A model generated the notes under the pieces. The model did no database searches. It had not been told where the DNA came from and saw only the letters and a program-made list of their open reading frames with translations. 64,000 nt of DNA. Source: [Bacteroides] pectinophilus (GTDB taxonomy: Bacteria; Bacillota; Clostridia; Lachnospirales; Lachnospiraceae). The stretch is taken from assembly GCA_025146925.1 (NCBI GenBank), contig CP102260.1, positions 1,069,001 to 1,133,000 of the forward strand. Direction: 5' to 3'. A program made the translations under genes and the position numbers. Positions 63,580-64,000 of this stretch are shown in pieces. Each line of letters opens with the position of its first letter. The first letter of the stretch is position 1.

Positions 63580-63597
63580 ATATGAATACCTGCCTTG

Positions 63598-63912
63598 TCA
63601 TATATTGGTAGCCGTTATATTTACACCAAGTATTTTACCGAGGGATATCATGGCTTTTCCCACATACAGACCTATAGCGGAGGTCATGATAAACATGGGT
63701 GTGACACCGGTTGCTGATAAGTCGGTGGCATCGAAGCAGTAGGCTGTTCCGATGAACATAAATGTTACGATTGCTGCCTTAAGGAGTCCTGATGCCAGCA
63801 ATGACAATTCAAAATGCATCCGGCGTGTACCGATATTGTAGTACATTCCCGCAGCAATATTCATTGTGATTGCTATAGCAAGTGTTGGCAGCAGTGATAT
63901 AAGCTCTTTCAT
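63598..63912 (-). CDS. Phage holin-like membrane protein
   Basis: 104 residues with three hydrophobic helices (about 8-27, 35-58 and 70-92) and short polar loops, matching the small phage holin family (Cph1/holin_4_1 type) that forms pores in the inner membrane. The start follows GGAGG. The frame upstream overlaps its ATG by ATGA, so it is not the first gene of the operon. Confidence 0.7.
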   Translation of the reverse strand: MKELISLLPTLAIAITMNIAAGMYYNIGTRRMHFELSLLASGLLKAAIVTFMFIGTAYCFDATDLSATGVTPMFIMTSAIGLYVGKAMISLGKILGVNITATNI

Positions 63913-63998
63913 ACTAATCCTCCGTTCTTGCGCCGTCTTTGGCGCATACTAAGTTTGTGCTTGCAGGCACGGATTACGGAAAAACGCGGGCAGGCTTC
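63909..63998 (-). CDS. Possible C-terminus of the next upstream gene
   Basis: On the minus strand one frame is open from the window edge to a TGA that overlaps the holin ATG (ATGA). It would encode about 29 residues ending RRRKNGGLV. The overlap is typical of operons, but other frames also exist, so this is tentative. Confidence 0.25.
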   Translation of the reverse strand, partial: EACPRFSVIRACKHKLSMRQRRRKNGGLV

Positions 63999-64000
63999 AT

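Overview
The window looks like a chromosome segment of a spore-forming, low-GC Gram-positive anaerobe of the Clostridia, most likely Lachnospiraceae. This is inferred from content, not from a database match. The evidence is an alpha/beta-type small acid-soluble spore protein, the SCIFF peptide with its radical SAM maturase beside a fused secDF, a tig-clpP-clpX-lon-engB protein-quality block, glycyl- and glutaminyl-tRNA synthetases of the expected types, DacF-like carboxypeptidase, AGGAGG ribosome binding sites and TTGACA/TATAAT promoters.

Layout. 1-16 kb is housekeeping: the end of thiD and thiE, a spore protein, trigger factor, ClpP, ClpX, Lon, EngB, a divergent shikimate-kinase-like protein, GlnRS, a DUF2225 protein, and carA/carB. 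15.4-18.6 kb holds signalling and oddments: a membrane GGDEF protein, tRNA-Pro(CGG), a soluble PocR/chemoreceptor-like protein, and an AP2/HNH-like protein on the minus strand. 18.7-32.3 kb holds glyS, a zinc-ribbon membrane protein, a D,D-carboxypeptidase, a Nudix hydrolase, rarA, a TPR protein, a large secreted coiled-coil protein, an ABC-F ATPase and a cardiolipin-synthase-like enzyme. 32.5-36.7 kb is a four-gene unit: DUF454 membrane protein, YgbA-type cysteine protein and a CydDC-like ABC exporter. 36.7-37.2 kb holds three tandem minus-strand tRNA-Leu genes, two of them with the unusual AAG anticodon. 37.2-47.4 kb holds scfA, scfB, secDF, recJ, a YcxB-like protein, a GGDEF-EAL protein, queH and an acidic-tailed protein.

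From 47.5 kb to the window end the character changes. There is an Rpn-family nuclease with 42-bp tandem repeats, then a long minus-strand phage-tail module. Read 5' to 3' this module is: holin-like protein, XhlA-like protein, tape measure, small baseplate-like protein, three large tail/baseplate proteins, a tail fibre, two small proteins, a second fibre, and an M15 peptidase fused to a DUF4214-like domain. No capsid, portal, terminase, integrase or repressor gene lies in the window. The module could be the right part of a prophage or a tail-only particle.

The most unusual feature is that the tape-measure gene is split into two ORFs (62117-63250 and 56366-59914) by about 2.2 kb. This insert carries, on the opposite strand, three tandem ~570-bp copies of one zinc-ribbon gene with their leader regions, plus ~600 bp without a recognisable gene and a structured end. 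A second link worth following is a C-terminal domain shared by the two tail fibres and by the secreted chromosomal protein at 26345-28861.
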